A stretch of DNA of 64,000 nucleotides. Origin: Eimeria necatrix (Eukaryota; Apicomplexa; Conoidasida; Eucoccidiorida; Eimeriidae). Under the pieces are notes generated by a model. That model made no database searches. It was not told where the DNA came from and was given only the letters and a program-made list of their open reading frames with translations. Location: contig NW_013654102.1 in the NCBI RefSeq assembly GCF_000499385.1, positions 7,501-71,500 on the forward strand, in the 5' to 3' direction. Both the position numbers and the translations under genes were made by a program. Positions 9,501 through 21,195 of this stretch are shown here, one piece after another (the stretch's first letter is position 1; every line of letters begins with the position of its first letter).

Positions 9501-11269
9501 ACCAGGAGGTACTTGGCCATCGTAGAGGAAGACGTGAAATGTCTCTGGGGGCTCCACGTGGGGCTCAGCTGTGAAAGGCGCAGCGCCGAATCGAGGGTTT
9601 AGGGTTTAGGGTTTAGGGTTTAGAGGAGACAAAACCCGAAGAGACTACACAAAGGAAATAAAAGAGACGAAAAGAAATGAAAAGGGAAGAGGGAAATGAA
9701 AAAAGAAACAAAAAGGCACAAAAGAAAATGAAACGGGAGCAGCAAAAAGAAGCAGCAGCAGCAAAGAATAAAGTAAGCAAAAGAGACACAAAAGGCAACT
9801 CAAGGGGAAATAAAATAAAACAAGAAGGAAACTCAAAAGGAAATAAAAAAGAGACAAAAGGAGCTTAAAAAGAAGCATAAAAGAGGCTAAAGCGAGGCTA
9901 AAAAGAAGCATAAAAAGAGAAAAGAGGTCAAGAAGAAACAAAAAAAAGTTTGAAAGAAAGGGAAAAAAGAGCTTCAAAAGCCCATAGGAGAGACACAAAG
10001 AGAGCGAAATAGCGAGCCCAAAAGAGGCAAAAAAAGCCGAAAAAAAACCCAATAAAAATCCGAAAGAGGGAGAAAAGGAGAATTAAAAAGGGAACAACAG
10101 GAGAAGCAAAAAGGGAGTTTAAAAAGAGCAAAAAGCGCCGAAAAAGAGCAGCAAGAACCCAAAAACGAGAGAAAAAGCGGGCCAAAAAACGAGCAGAAAG
10201 CGAGCAAAAGGCGAGTTTGAGGGAACCAAATAGCGCCAAAAAGAGCCCCGCAAGCGGGAAAGAAGCTGCTGGAGGAATCGGCAAGAAAGGGGAGAAAGAG
10301 AGAAGTTTAAAGAAGCAAAAAGGAGCCAAAAAGAACAAAAAAAAGCAAAAAAAACAAAAAAAAGCACCTGAAGAACGCTGCCCAGCCCGCACAGCCCGAA
10401 ACCAACGCAGCCAGTCTGTGTACAAAACAACCCCGTCGGCCGTGGGCACTTCTGCGGCGAGCGCCGCGGGCAGTCCTGAGGGCGCAAAAGGACAATTTGA
10501 GGCGAAAAAAAGACAATTAAAACCCCAGAAGACAATTAAAAACACAAATCAAAATAAAGAAATAAATGAAAGGAATAAATGGGAAAAATGGAGGAAAAAA
10601 ACGAGAGAAAACGGGGAAAAACGGGGAAAAAGACACGAAAAATTGCAAGGCCCCGGGAAGTGCTGCGGGCGCAAAAGGGCAATTCAAAAGCGGAAAAAAG
10701 ATAATTAAAACTTTTAAAAAGATTATTAAAAGGGTTAGAGAAGATAAAAGAAACGATTTAAGGGAACTGTCGGGAAAAAAGCGAGAAAAAACGAGATGAA
10801 GAGAGGAAAAAACGAGAAAAAACGAGATAAAAAAGCGACAAAAGATGGCTTTAAAATGACAAAAAAGAATCAGAAAGAGGAAAAAAGGATTAAATGAAAC
10901 AAAGTGAGGCAACTGAAGAGACAAAAAGAGACAAAAGGAGATGAATAAAAAGCAGAAAAATCGAAAATTGAAAAAAACAAAAAAACCACGCAAACTGAGG
11001 TGTACGTACACCCCTTCCCTACCAGAGGCGGCTAAAACGCGAGGCAGCTGCTGCTGCTGCAGCAGCAGCGACTTCCCGGGGTCTTCCAGCTCAAATGCCC
11101 ACCGCGCCTCCTGCAGCAGCAGCAGCAGCAGCAGCAGCAAGTGTGCAGCGACGAAGTTGCCGGGCTGGCGCTCTCCAGCCGCAGCAGCAGCACCCGCCGC
11201 AGCAGTAGCAGCAGACAAAACCAGCAGCAGCGGTAGCAGACGGAAGCAGCAGCAGCAGCAGCAGACAAA

Positions 11270-11311
<42 letters not shown>

Positions 11312-11453
11312 TGACCGCCTCCACTCGGGCGTCTGAAGGCAGCTCAGCAGCAGCAGGATCTAAAGCGAAGAGACTTGTGTAGTGGTTGCCGCTGCCCACA
11401 ACCCAAAAGGGAAACAGCGGCGTTTTGAACCGGCTGCCCACTTCGCAGTACCT

Positions 11454-11497
<44 letters not shown>

Positions 11498-11836
11498 CCG
11501 CAGCAGCAGCATGGGCTTCGCGCGCCCGCGTCCGCAGCCGCTGCAGCAGCTCCTGCGCGTGCGCCCGGGAGCGTGTGCGTGTCAAGGCGTGGAACCTAGG
11601 GTTTAGGGTTTAGGGTTTAGGGTTTAGGGTTTACCTGAGGACTTCCATCTCGGAGAGAAACCCCACCAGGGGCCTCTTGAGGGCCCCCCCAAGTGCTGCT
11701 TCCCCCAAAGTGGCCCAGCCGTCACACACGTTGCTGCTTGCTGCTCCCTGCAGCAGCAGATTCAGCGCCTCTTGCGTGCAGTGTCCGTACACCCCAAGCA
11801 GCGGCCGCGAGGGGGGGTCCATGTCGCTGCGGACCT

Positions 11837-11877
<41 letters not shown>

Positions 11878-12169
11878 TGCGGTGGGGGGGCTGTTGTTGC
11901 AGCAGCAGCAGCACCTGCCGTTGTATCAGCAGCAGCAGCGACTGCAGCAGCAGCAGCCGTCGCTGCACCGGCAGCAGCGTTCGCTGTATCAGCAGCAGTC
12001 GCAACGCTTGCAAAAGCAGCAGCAGCAGCCGTTGCATCAGCAGCAGCAGCAGCCGTTGCATCAGCAGCAGCAGCATTCATCGCACGAGCACCAGCAGCAG
12101 CAACAGCTTCAAAAATAGCAGCAGCGGCAGCAGCAGTCGCCGCACAAGCACCCGCCGCAGCAAGAGCCT

Positions 12170-12242
<73 letters not shown>

Positions 12243-12400
12243 GCCAGACCTTGTTGGGGCCCCGAGTAAGAACAACGGAAGCAAGGAAGCTAAGTGCAGC
12301 CCCCGGAGCTGCCAGCAGCACTTGTCTGTGGGCGAAGTAAAAGCGCATGACTTCTGTGATGCCCACAATTTCCCGCGTCTGGAACTGCAGCGAGTCCACA

Positions 12401-12441
<41 letters not shown>

Positions 12442-12568
12442 CCGCTGCGGCGCCTGCATCGCCACCGTGTACACAGAGTCCGGCGTGCACTGATACAGCA
12501 CTGCAGCAACAGCTTCCGCCAGCGCGTGCTGCCGCTGCAGCGAGCACGGGTGCAGCTGCAGCACCTCT

Positions 12569-12609
<41 letters not shown>

Positions 12610-13992
12610 ACGCAGGCGGCGGCTCGCCCGGAAGCGCGAAAACAGCAAAGACCGCAGCACGAAGCACTGCAGCGCCGCCAAGACCCCACAGGGGCCCCCG
12701 TGGATTTGTGCGAGGCCCCACTCCCCGCAGTCCTGCGCTGCTGCTGCTGCTGCTCCTGCTGCTGCTCCTGCTGTTGCTGCTGCTGCGCTCCCCAGTGCCT
12801 CCGGCCACTCTGCAGCGAACGCTATCGGGTGAGCCATCCTGCAGCAGCAGCAGCAGCAGCAACAGCAGCAACATGTCCCTCAGCACAGATGCGGCAGCTC
12901 CGGAGACGACACAAAAGGCAGCAGCAGCAACTGCAGCAGCAGCAACCGCAGCAGCAGCAATTGCAGCAGCAGCAACTGCAGCAGCAGCAACTGTGCTGGC
13001 ATCAACTGTGCTGGCATCAACTGCAGGAGCAGCACCTGTTGCGACAGCAACTGCAGCAGCAACTCGAGCGCCAGGAGCAGCAGCAGCAGCACCTGCTGCA
13101 GCAGCAGCAAGTTACTCAGCAGCAGCTGCAGCAGCAGCAAGTTACTCACCACCTGCCCAAGTCTTCTCTGTCTATTTGCCTGTCCCCACCTTCCCCAAAC
13201 AGCAGCAGCAGCAACTCCCGCAGCTTCTGCTGCTGCAGCAGCTCCGTGGAGGCGAGTAGGCTGGCTCGCTGCTCCTCCTCCGTAAGAGAATCTTCTCCTG
13301 CTGCTGCTGCTGCTGCACAGGGGCAGGACTTCCACCGCTGCTGCTGCTGCTGCGGCGCCGCTGCTGCTGCTGCTGCCTTCGTAGAAGGCCCAGTGCTGCT
13401 GCTGCTGCTTGGAGCCCTGCAGCAGCAGCAGCAGCCACGCTGCTCTTCCTCTTCAATCCACTCGGGGGGCACTTTGAAGCGGTCCCCCGGCAGCTTCCTG
13501 CTGCTGCTGCTGCTGCTGCTTCTGTCGGTCCTGAGGGGGAACGTGCTGCTGCTGCTGCTGCTGCGGGGAGGCGGTGGCTGCAGAAGATCTGTCAAGTCAT
13601 CATCTTGCGGCAGCAGCGCCAAAAATTCTGCTGCAGACAGCTGCCGCGGAGCAGCAGCAGCAGCAGCAGCAGAGGGACACGCGTCTGGAGAAGTACCTGA
13701 TACTCAGACAGAAAGGGCACATGCAGCTGCTGCTGTTGCCCAAGGTCAGCAGCAGCAAGAGCGCCAACTCACCATCTCTAAGAGAGGCTTCCAGTGCTCG
13801 CTGCAGCTCCACATCATCCGTATCAAACTCGGGTGGCTGCTGTTGAGGCTGCTGCTGCTGTTGCTGCTGCAGCTGCCCTTGCTGTTGCTGCTGCTGCTGC
13901 TGCTGATCCCATTCCATATCTGCTGCAACTCGCGAAAGGCGCAGAACCTCAGGGCTGTTGGCTCGGGGCCGGACGAACTCCTTAGGCGGCAT
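9120..13992 (-). CDS. MINDY-family deubiquitinase with N-terminal UIM
   Basis: Eight exons rebuilt on the minus strand (13992-13773, 13630-13150, 12838-12250, 11834-11635, 11451-11316, 11110-11023, 9568-9503, 9247-9120) join in phase to 635 residues. Residues 57-73 (DTDDVELQRALEASLRD) fit a ubiquitin-interacting motif. The catalytic block HGGPCGVLAALQ puts the nucleophile at Cys284; NHYTSLFALD puts the general-base His at 520. DMDPPSRPLLGVYGHCTQEA, an EF-hand-like segment in exon 6 and ETFHVFLYDG then LQSLLRTRWP at the end follow the order of the MINDY-3/4 (FAM188) family. These enzymes cleave Lys48-linked polyubiquitin. Poly-Gln and poly-Ala runs interrupt the conserved blocks. Intron 6 is a huge sense-strand pyrimidine tract. 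The exon 5 donor is the least certain junction. Confidence 0.9.
9616..10990 (-). repeat. Polypyrimidine tract filling MINDY-gene intron 6
   Basis: The plus strand is overwhelmingly A and G (AAAAGAGAC-like words) for about 1.37 kb, so the gene's sense strand is almost pure C and T. The tract lies wholly in the intron 9569-11022. Long open frames exist on both strands only because purine-rich sequence rarely makes stops; their translations are low-complexity Lys/Glu or Phe/Leu. Confidence 0.85.
10997..11014. repeat. Palindrome GGTGTACGTACACC
   Basis: GAGGTGTACGTACACCCC contains a perfect 14-base palindrome. It lies about eight bases inside intron 6 of the MINDY-type gene, just downstream of the exon 6 donor. 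Confidence 0.8.
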
Positions 13993-14021
13993 TAGGGCTG
14001 CAGTTCAGTCGCTGCTGTTGT

Positions 14022-14053
<32 letters not shown>

Positions 14054-14201
14054 CCGCGCGTACTGCGGCGGCGTCTTTCCTTGCTGCTGCTGCTGCTGCT
14101 GCGGCTACAGAGTGGGGCGAAAGGTCTGCCCTTGAGCAGCAGCTGCAGCGCTGGCTGTTGCGTCGCTACAGTGCGCCCATGCAGACGGCAGCAGTGATGG
14201 A

Positions 14202-14233
<32 letters not shown>

Positions 14234-14871
14234 CAGCAGCGGTAGCGTTTCGTTCCAGCGCCCCCGAGTACTGACACTGCAGCAGAGACTGTAGGGTCGG
14301 CGCCTCCGTGTGCGGCAGCTGCCGCTGGCTCTCAAAAGCTTGGAAGCTGCTGCTGCTGCGTCTGCCGGCGTTGCTGCTGCTGCTGCTGCTGGCGTCACTG
14401 CCGATGCTGCTGCTGCAACTGCTGCGGCTCTGATGATTTGAGCACACACTAAGAGGGCTCGCTGCTTCTGCCGCCGAGATGGGAGTTCGGAATTAAACAA
14501 ATACTACTTTGGACGTTTGTGCTGCTGCATTCATTGCCGCCGCTGCTGCTGCTGCTGCTGCTGCGGCGGCTGCTGCTGGCGGTCCTGTGGCTGTGGCCGC
14601 ATGTAATAGCTCCCGTTAACGCTGAGCCCGAAGCTCTTTCCTGAATTGAAATAAATAGCTCAGAAAGTTGCTTCATAATTACAAGACGAGGGGTAGAAGT
14701 CTGCAGCGGGCTGGGGAGCGCCTGCGCCTCTACTGTGCAGTGCGGCGTGTGCCGCATTTGCGCGGCTGTCTCGGCCGTTTGGGCTGCGTTAGTCATCATT
14801 TGGGGAAAATCAAATGAATTGTTTTGCAAAATAGCGAGAATTAAGAGTAAATAGCTCCAAAAACTGCGAAA
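13993..14871. promoter_or_regulatory. Divergent intergenic region, MINDY-type and dynein chain
   Basis: About 880 bases between two start codons facing away from each other. The left two thirds is CTG/CAG; about 14600-14870 is of ordinary composition and is the best place to look for a shared promoter. No TATA-like or known motif stands out by eye. Confidence 0.5.
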
Positions 14872-15763
14872 ATGGCCACCCACAGACCCAGTCTGACGGC
14901 CTCGCAGCCCAGCAGTGCCACCGGCAGAGGCTCTGTTCTTTCCCGACGCACATCCGACTTCAAGCAGCAAAACACCACTCGCCGAGCTTCAATATCTCGA
15001 GAAACTCCAATTCCCAAGACCTCTAGGGCCACCGACAGCTTAGGTGGGCTCCCCGCCGCAAACCCCAAACCCTAAAACGGGGTTTTGGCTGCAGACGCAC
15101 CCGCAGCGCGAGCTCCACAGGCGGTCGTGAACCCTAAACCCTAAACCCTAAACCCTAGGAGTCCCGTGGGACAGTCCGCGCACCAGACGGCCGCGGGAGC
15201 TGCAGGCTACGGTGCTGCGCAGCGGGATACTCTCAATTAGGGTTTAGGGTTTGGGAACTGCAGCGCAAGCGCCCCGGTGAAGGGCAATGCTTACTGTTCA
15301 TGGCCAAGGCCTTGGGGTCGACCGTTCGGGGTTAAGGGTTTAGGGTTTAGGGTTTAGGGTTTAGAGTGTAGGCATAGGTCGTCCGGCAGCGCCACGACGC
15401 TTTTGCATAGATGGTACAAATAAGGAGGAAACAAAAAGTGAAATGTGCTGAGGGTTTAGGGTTTAGGGTTTAGGGTTTAGTTACGGAGCAGAGTGGGCAA
15501 CAACAGTAGCTCAAATGAAGGCACCACGAATCGCATGCGCACCAGCAGCACGAGGTACAAGCAGCAGCAGCGCAGCAAAAAGCAGCAACAAAAGTTGCGG
15601 CAGCAGCAGAAGCTGCAGCAGCAGCAAAGAAAATGTCTACTTAGGGAAACGGGAGCGCCTGCAGCTTCTGGCTTCGCTTCCAAATAGGTGTTGGCAGCTG
15701 CGTGCCTTGGAGATTTGCTGCTGCTGCTGCTGCTGCTGGCAAAGTGAAGCTCCGTAAACCCGG

Positions 15764-15803
<40 letters not shown>

Positions 15804-15893
15804 GACAGCAGCAGCCGCCCTATGAGCCAGAGCAGATTCAACGAACCTCTCGACAGTTTAGGCTATCTCCTCCACTCTCCTCGTGACGACAAA

Positions 15894-15962
<69 letters not shown>

Positions 15963-17029
15963 AGGTCCAGGAAGCTATCAAGTGCTGCTGAATGAGCGAA
16001 ACGTAACCCCGCGGCGTCTATACAGCGCAGCGGGGGAGTCAGAGAGCACAACAGTAGATGCTATTGAGACAGGCAGGTGTTTTGGAGTCTAAACCCTAGA
16101 CTCTAAACCCTAAACCCTCAGCTCCAAACCCTAAACCCTAGTGCCTACGCCCTAAACCCTAAACGCAAGCATGCCGCTGGCTGCGGCCATTTCTGTGGTT
16201 ATTCTCCGTTTCCTCTTGCCTTACTGCACCTTTAATTGCAGCAGGAACTGCTGCTGCTCTCCCCGCTGCTGCTGCTGTTGCTCTTGCTGCTACTGCTGGA
16301 ACTGCTGCTGCTACTCTTGCTGCTACTGCTTGAGCTGGTGCTGCTACCCTTGCTGCTACTGCTTGAGCTGTTGCTGCTGCTTTTGCTCTTGTATGCTTGT
16401 GCGGCTGCTGCTGCTGCTTGTTCCCCTGCTGCTGCTGCTGCTGCTTGTTCTCCTGCTGCTGCTGCTGCTGCTGCTTGCTTGCTGCCGCTTTGGTCTGGTG
16501 CTGATATTGCTGGTGCCCTTGCTGCTGCTGACGCTGCTCTTGCTGCTGCTCTCGCTGCTGCTCTTGTTGCTGCTGCTGCTGCTATGCGTTTAGATGCGAG
16601 GTTCCTGAATAAACTGCACAGCTGCTGTAAGATGCTTTTAAATTATTTTATTTCTTTCCTGTTTCCTTTCCTTCATTTTTTTGGGACTGCTGGCTCGCGT
16701 GGAGCCCGCTGAGGTGTACGTACACCCTGGCACTTGTGCTGCTGCAGACCTGGAGCTGTCTGGAGAGCAGCAGCAAGAAGAAAGCCCGAAGCCAGCAGCA
16801 GCACGAGAAGCAGAGCCCACAGGCAAGCTGCTGCTGAGGTTTGGGACTTTTTGCAAATCTGGTTTTCCTTTTTTGAATTTCAAAAAATAAAACAAAATTC
16901 TCCAAAATGCCATTTAAATCCTAAAATTAATGCTTCAGTGCTGCTGCAATTAAGGCCCTACGGCTCTGCCGCCGCAAACAACGCAGTGCAACAAAGAAGC
17001 TGCTGCCGCTGCCACTGCTGCTGCTGCTG

Positions 17030-17060
<31 letters not shown>

Positions 17061-17407
17061 GCGTGGCAGCAGAAGGCCCCCGTGCCGGGGGGGCGGAGGC
17101 TGGCGGGGAGCTGCTGGTGGAGTTGGAGGAGACGGAAACTTTGCTGCTGTTTAGTAAGGCCTCGAGCTGCGCAGTGATGGGTTCTGAAGAGCAGCAGCAA
17201 ATTGCTGCCAGGAACAAGGCCTACGCAGAGCTGCTGGCAGCTCGTGCTGCAGTGCCCCGCAAGTTCAAAACCGCCCACACCCAAACCCTAAACCCTCAAC
17301 AAAAACTCAAAGCTGTCGCCACAGACTCCAGCGCCCTCCTCTCTGCTGCAGTGGCCGCCACCCCCGCAGACATCCACGACGCGCTCACCGCCAAACCCCG
17401 CAAACTG

Positions 17408-17441
<34 letters not shown>

Positions 17442-18163
17442 GCTTGTGCACCTGCTCATGCTGATGCTTGTGCTTGTGCTGCTGCTGCTGCTGCTTGTTC
17501 CCCTGCTGCTGCTTGTTCCCCTGCTGCTGCTGCTACTGCTTGTTCTCCTGCTGCTGCTTGTTCCCCTGCTGCTGCTGCTACTGCTTGTTCTCCTGCTGCT
17601 GCTGCTGCTGCTTGTTCTCCTGCTGCTACTGCTGCTGCTTGTTCTCCTGCTGCTACTGCTGCTGCTTGTTTTCCTGCTGCTGCTGCTGCTCTCTCCTTCT
17701 GCTGATACTGCTTGTGCTCCTGGCGCTGCTGCCTTCGCCGCTGCATGGGCTCCTCTGCTGCTGCTGCTGCTGCACCACTTGTGTCGAGTTGCTTCTCAGC
17801 AGCGCATCTTTTGTTTCTCCGCAGCACTGACGACTTCAGAGACACTTGGAAAAAAGCAGCAGAAGAGTTTGCTGCTGAGGGTTTGAGAGCCCCAGGGACA
17901 TTCTTATCTCTGGACTGGCGACTTTGCGCAGCGCGGGACCGCCCGCGGCCTTCAGGCAGCGCTGGGGGCTCCTCGGGGGCCCCTCCAGCTCCCCACATGC
18001 TTCTCTTTCGCGCAAGTCCGACTTTAATGCCTCTCAGGCGCAGCAGTCGCTAAAAGCCAGAGGAAGAGAAAACACAAAACGTGCTGCTGGAAGTTTGTTG
18101 AACAAGCGCAGCACTGGCACTGGGGAGGGAAACCGGGCAGACACGAGACAAACAGGTTCGACG

Positions 18164-18216
<53 letters not shown>

Positions 18217-19857
18217 TTGCTGCTGGTGCTGCGGGCGTTGCTGCTGCCGGTGTTGCTGCTGGTGGTCCTGGAGTTGTTGCTGCGGGTGTTGGTGCTGGGG
18301 AGCAGCCGGGGAACTGCTGCTGCGGACAGCTGGTGGAGCAGCAGCTGTTTCTTTCGCTGCTGCTGCTGCTGCTGCTGGCACTGTTGCTGGCGCTGCTGCT
18401 GCCACTGTCACAAGTGCTGCTGCCGCTTGTGGAGCTGCTGCAGCAACCCGCACACTTTGTGGCTGCCGCAGTGACTGGCAGCAGCCGCTTTTGCTGCTGC
18501 TGCTGCTGTTGCTGCTGCAGATGGCTCTTCATCAAATTTTGCCCCCCGGCGCTCGCAGCGGCAAGTACTTGAAGAGACAGAAGAATCTTTTCTCGAGGAA
18601 AGCCAAGAAGCCGCAAGTAAAGAAATCGACCCAAAGGCCGGCTGGAAGGTGCCGCTTTTGCTGCCGCTGCTGTTGCTGCTGCTGTTGCTGCTGCTGTTGC
18701 TGCTGCTGTTGTCGCTGTTGCTGCTGGTGCTGCTGCTGCAGCTATTGGTGCATTGTTGCGGGCTCAAAATGGTGCTGGTGACGCTTTATTGGTCTGTTGC
18801 TTCTTTGCTGCTGCTGCCGCGTTACTTTTCGCCCCCCGGCAGCATAGATTCTTGCTGCACTTCTTGCTGCAGCTTTTAAACACAATTTCCGCAGCCTTTT
18901 CTTGTGGGGATAAAAGTGCTGCAAAAGCTGCTTGGAATAGCTTGGCTTCGCGTCAAACTAAGCGAGCAGCAGCAGTAGCAGCAACAGCAACGGGAGCAGC
19001 AGCAGCAGCAGCAACAGCAGGCGTGGGCGTCTGTGTGCTGCTGCGCAGATGGCTGCCGACGGGCCGCTGCCAGCAGCACTGGCTGCTGCTGCTCTGCGGA
19101 TCGAAGCTGCTCTTTGTCAGCAGCAGTTTCACAAGCAGCAAATGATTTACAGAAGCTTCAGGGCGCTGCAGCTAGCTGAAGATGCACTTGAAGCACAACC
19201 CACAGATATGGGATCCCACACAGGAAGTAAGTTGCTCAGGCTGTCTCGTGCTGCTGCTGCAGCAGCTGCGGGCTCAGTTACTGCTGCTGAATGCCTGCTG
19301 CTGCTGCTGCTGCAGCGTAGCCGCTGCGATGGAAGGACGGCTAGTGGTGCTGCTTCCTGAAGACAGTGCTGGTGGCGCTTCGTTTTCTGTTGCTGCCCTG
19401 TTGCTGCTGCCGCTGCTGCTGCGTGCGCAGCACGCAGCAGCAGCGGCAGCAGCAGCAGAATTCCCATAGCTGCTCACCAGTAGCAGCAGCAGCAGCAGCG
19501 GCAACACATCGAGCATCTTTTTCTAGTGTCTGTCTGGCAGGGATGTTGTCTGCTGCTGCAGTTAGGACAGGCTTTGGAGAAGATGCGGAGGAGAAGCAGC
19601 GGGACGCGTCTGACTCCGACGAGGCAGAAGACGAGCAGCAAAGCAAGGCCCTTCTGACAATGCATGCTTGTTTGCTGCTGTTGCTGCTGCTGCTGCTGCT
19701 GATGTTGCTATTGCTGCTGATCTTGCTGCTGGTTCTATTTCTTGCTGCTGCTGCGAAAGAGACGAACTATCTGCACCCAGTAGCATATCGGCTTGGAGCC
19801 GCCGGAGGCGCGTGAATCTCTCACTGGCCCCCTCCTCGCCGCTGCTGTTGCTGCTGT

Positions 19858-19904
<47 letters not shown>

Positions 19905-20703
19905 GCGCAGGCGGGGGCAGCCGGCAGCAGCTCAAGGAGCTGCTGGACTTCGATGGCCGCGCGCTGTGCGACGGCCATGGGGTGAGGGCTCTGGCGTATC
20001 ACCCAGTGCACAAAGACACTCTGTGTGCTGCTTACAGCAGCCCCGCTTACGACTGCAGCAAGCGGCGGACTGGTGAGGAGGAAGCAGCAGCAGCAGCAGC
20101 AGCAGCAGGCCGCGCCACAGCCGCAGAGCCCCGCTGCCGAGCCGCCGCAGCCCCCGCAGCGTCCAGACGGCCCACGAGCGGTGCACAGACACCCCGCGAG
20201 GTGTACTTACACTCGAGGTGTACGTACACCCCAGCGTCGCTGCTGTGTCTGCAGGAAAGCTGCTTCTCTGGTCCATTGCAAATCCGCTGCACCCTCAGCG
20301 AGTCATTAACTGCAAGACAGGAGTAACTACTGTTGAGTTCGGGCCTTCGCAGCCCAACCTTCTCGCAGGCGAGCACAGGCAGCTGTAGGGGGGTCCATTC
20401 GCTTCATTTACTTGATTCTTTCCCCATCTTTTTGCGAGTCTTCATTCTTTTTTGTTTGTTTTGGGTGGTCTGCGGGACACTGCGCCTCGAGTGGTTGGGA
20501 AGAGGCCGCCCGCGTTGTTGCTGATGTGCTTAGCTGGCCTTTGCCACTCTTGCTGCTGCAGCAGCAGCTGCAACAGCAGCAGCTGCTGCTGCTGCTGCAC
20601 CCGCCAGAGCGAGACGAGCAGCAGAACTGGAGGTGCTGCTGGGGTTCTGCATCACAGCGAGAGTTGCCTGCAGCCCCAGCGCCCTGGGCGAACGCAGCAG
20701 CAG

Positions 20704-20743
<40 letters not shown>

Positions 20744-21161
20744 CGTCGCCCGTGTGCGCTGCTGCTTTCAGGGGGCATGGTGGACGGTGGGGTTGGTGTT
20801 TGGGATGTCCGGGTGCCTCGCGATCAGCCAGTGCTGCACAGCGCCGGCAGCGAAGGAGTGTTGGTGAGGCTGCTGAGGTGTCTGTACACCCCATGACTTG
20901 GCTGTGGGTGGGGCATTTCAGGGCTGTTGGGCTAAACCCCTCAGGCCGCTTCTTTTGCCCAAATGACCTTCAACACTTTTCACTTATTATCTGAGCATTT
21001 TATTTATTGTCTGAACAATTTCGTCTGCTTGTTGGTTCTGTTTGTTGTCTTGCTGCTCGTCGGCTTTAACCCCACAGGAGCCGCGCTGGTTACTGCAGAC
21101 AGGCATTCCTTAGCGTCTGTCTGTCGGCCCTTCGGCCTTTACTACTGCTGCTGCCACTGCT

Positions 21162-21195
<34 letters not shown>

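Noticed and set aside
9677..10799. Long open frames on both strands of the purine-rich tract
   Set aside because: Translations are low-complexity Lys/Glu or Phe/Leu sequence. The tract lies in an intron whose flanking exons join in phase.
11631..12689. 352-codon minus-strand frame in the MINDY gene region
   Set aside because: Its distal half overlaps the real exon 3 in another frame and is repeat-derived. Only the part in exon 4 (DMDPPSRPLL onward) is genuine.
2240..17300. Chromosome end suggested by TTTAGGG repeats
   Set aside because: Units occur in both orientations, in short blocks, inside introns of conserved genes and on both sides of them. They are interstitial.
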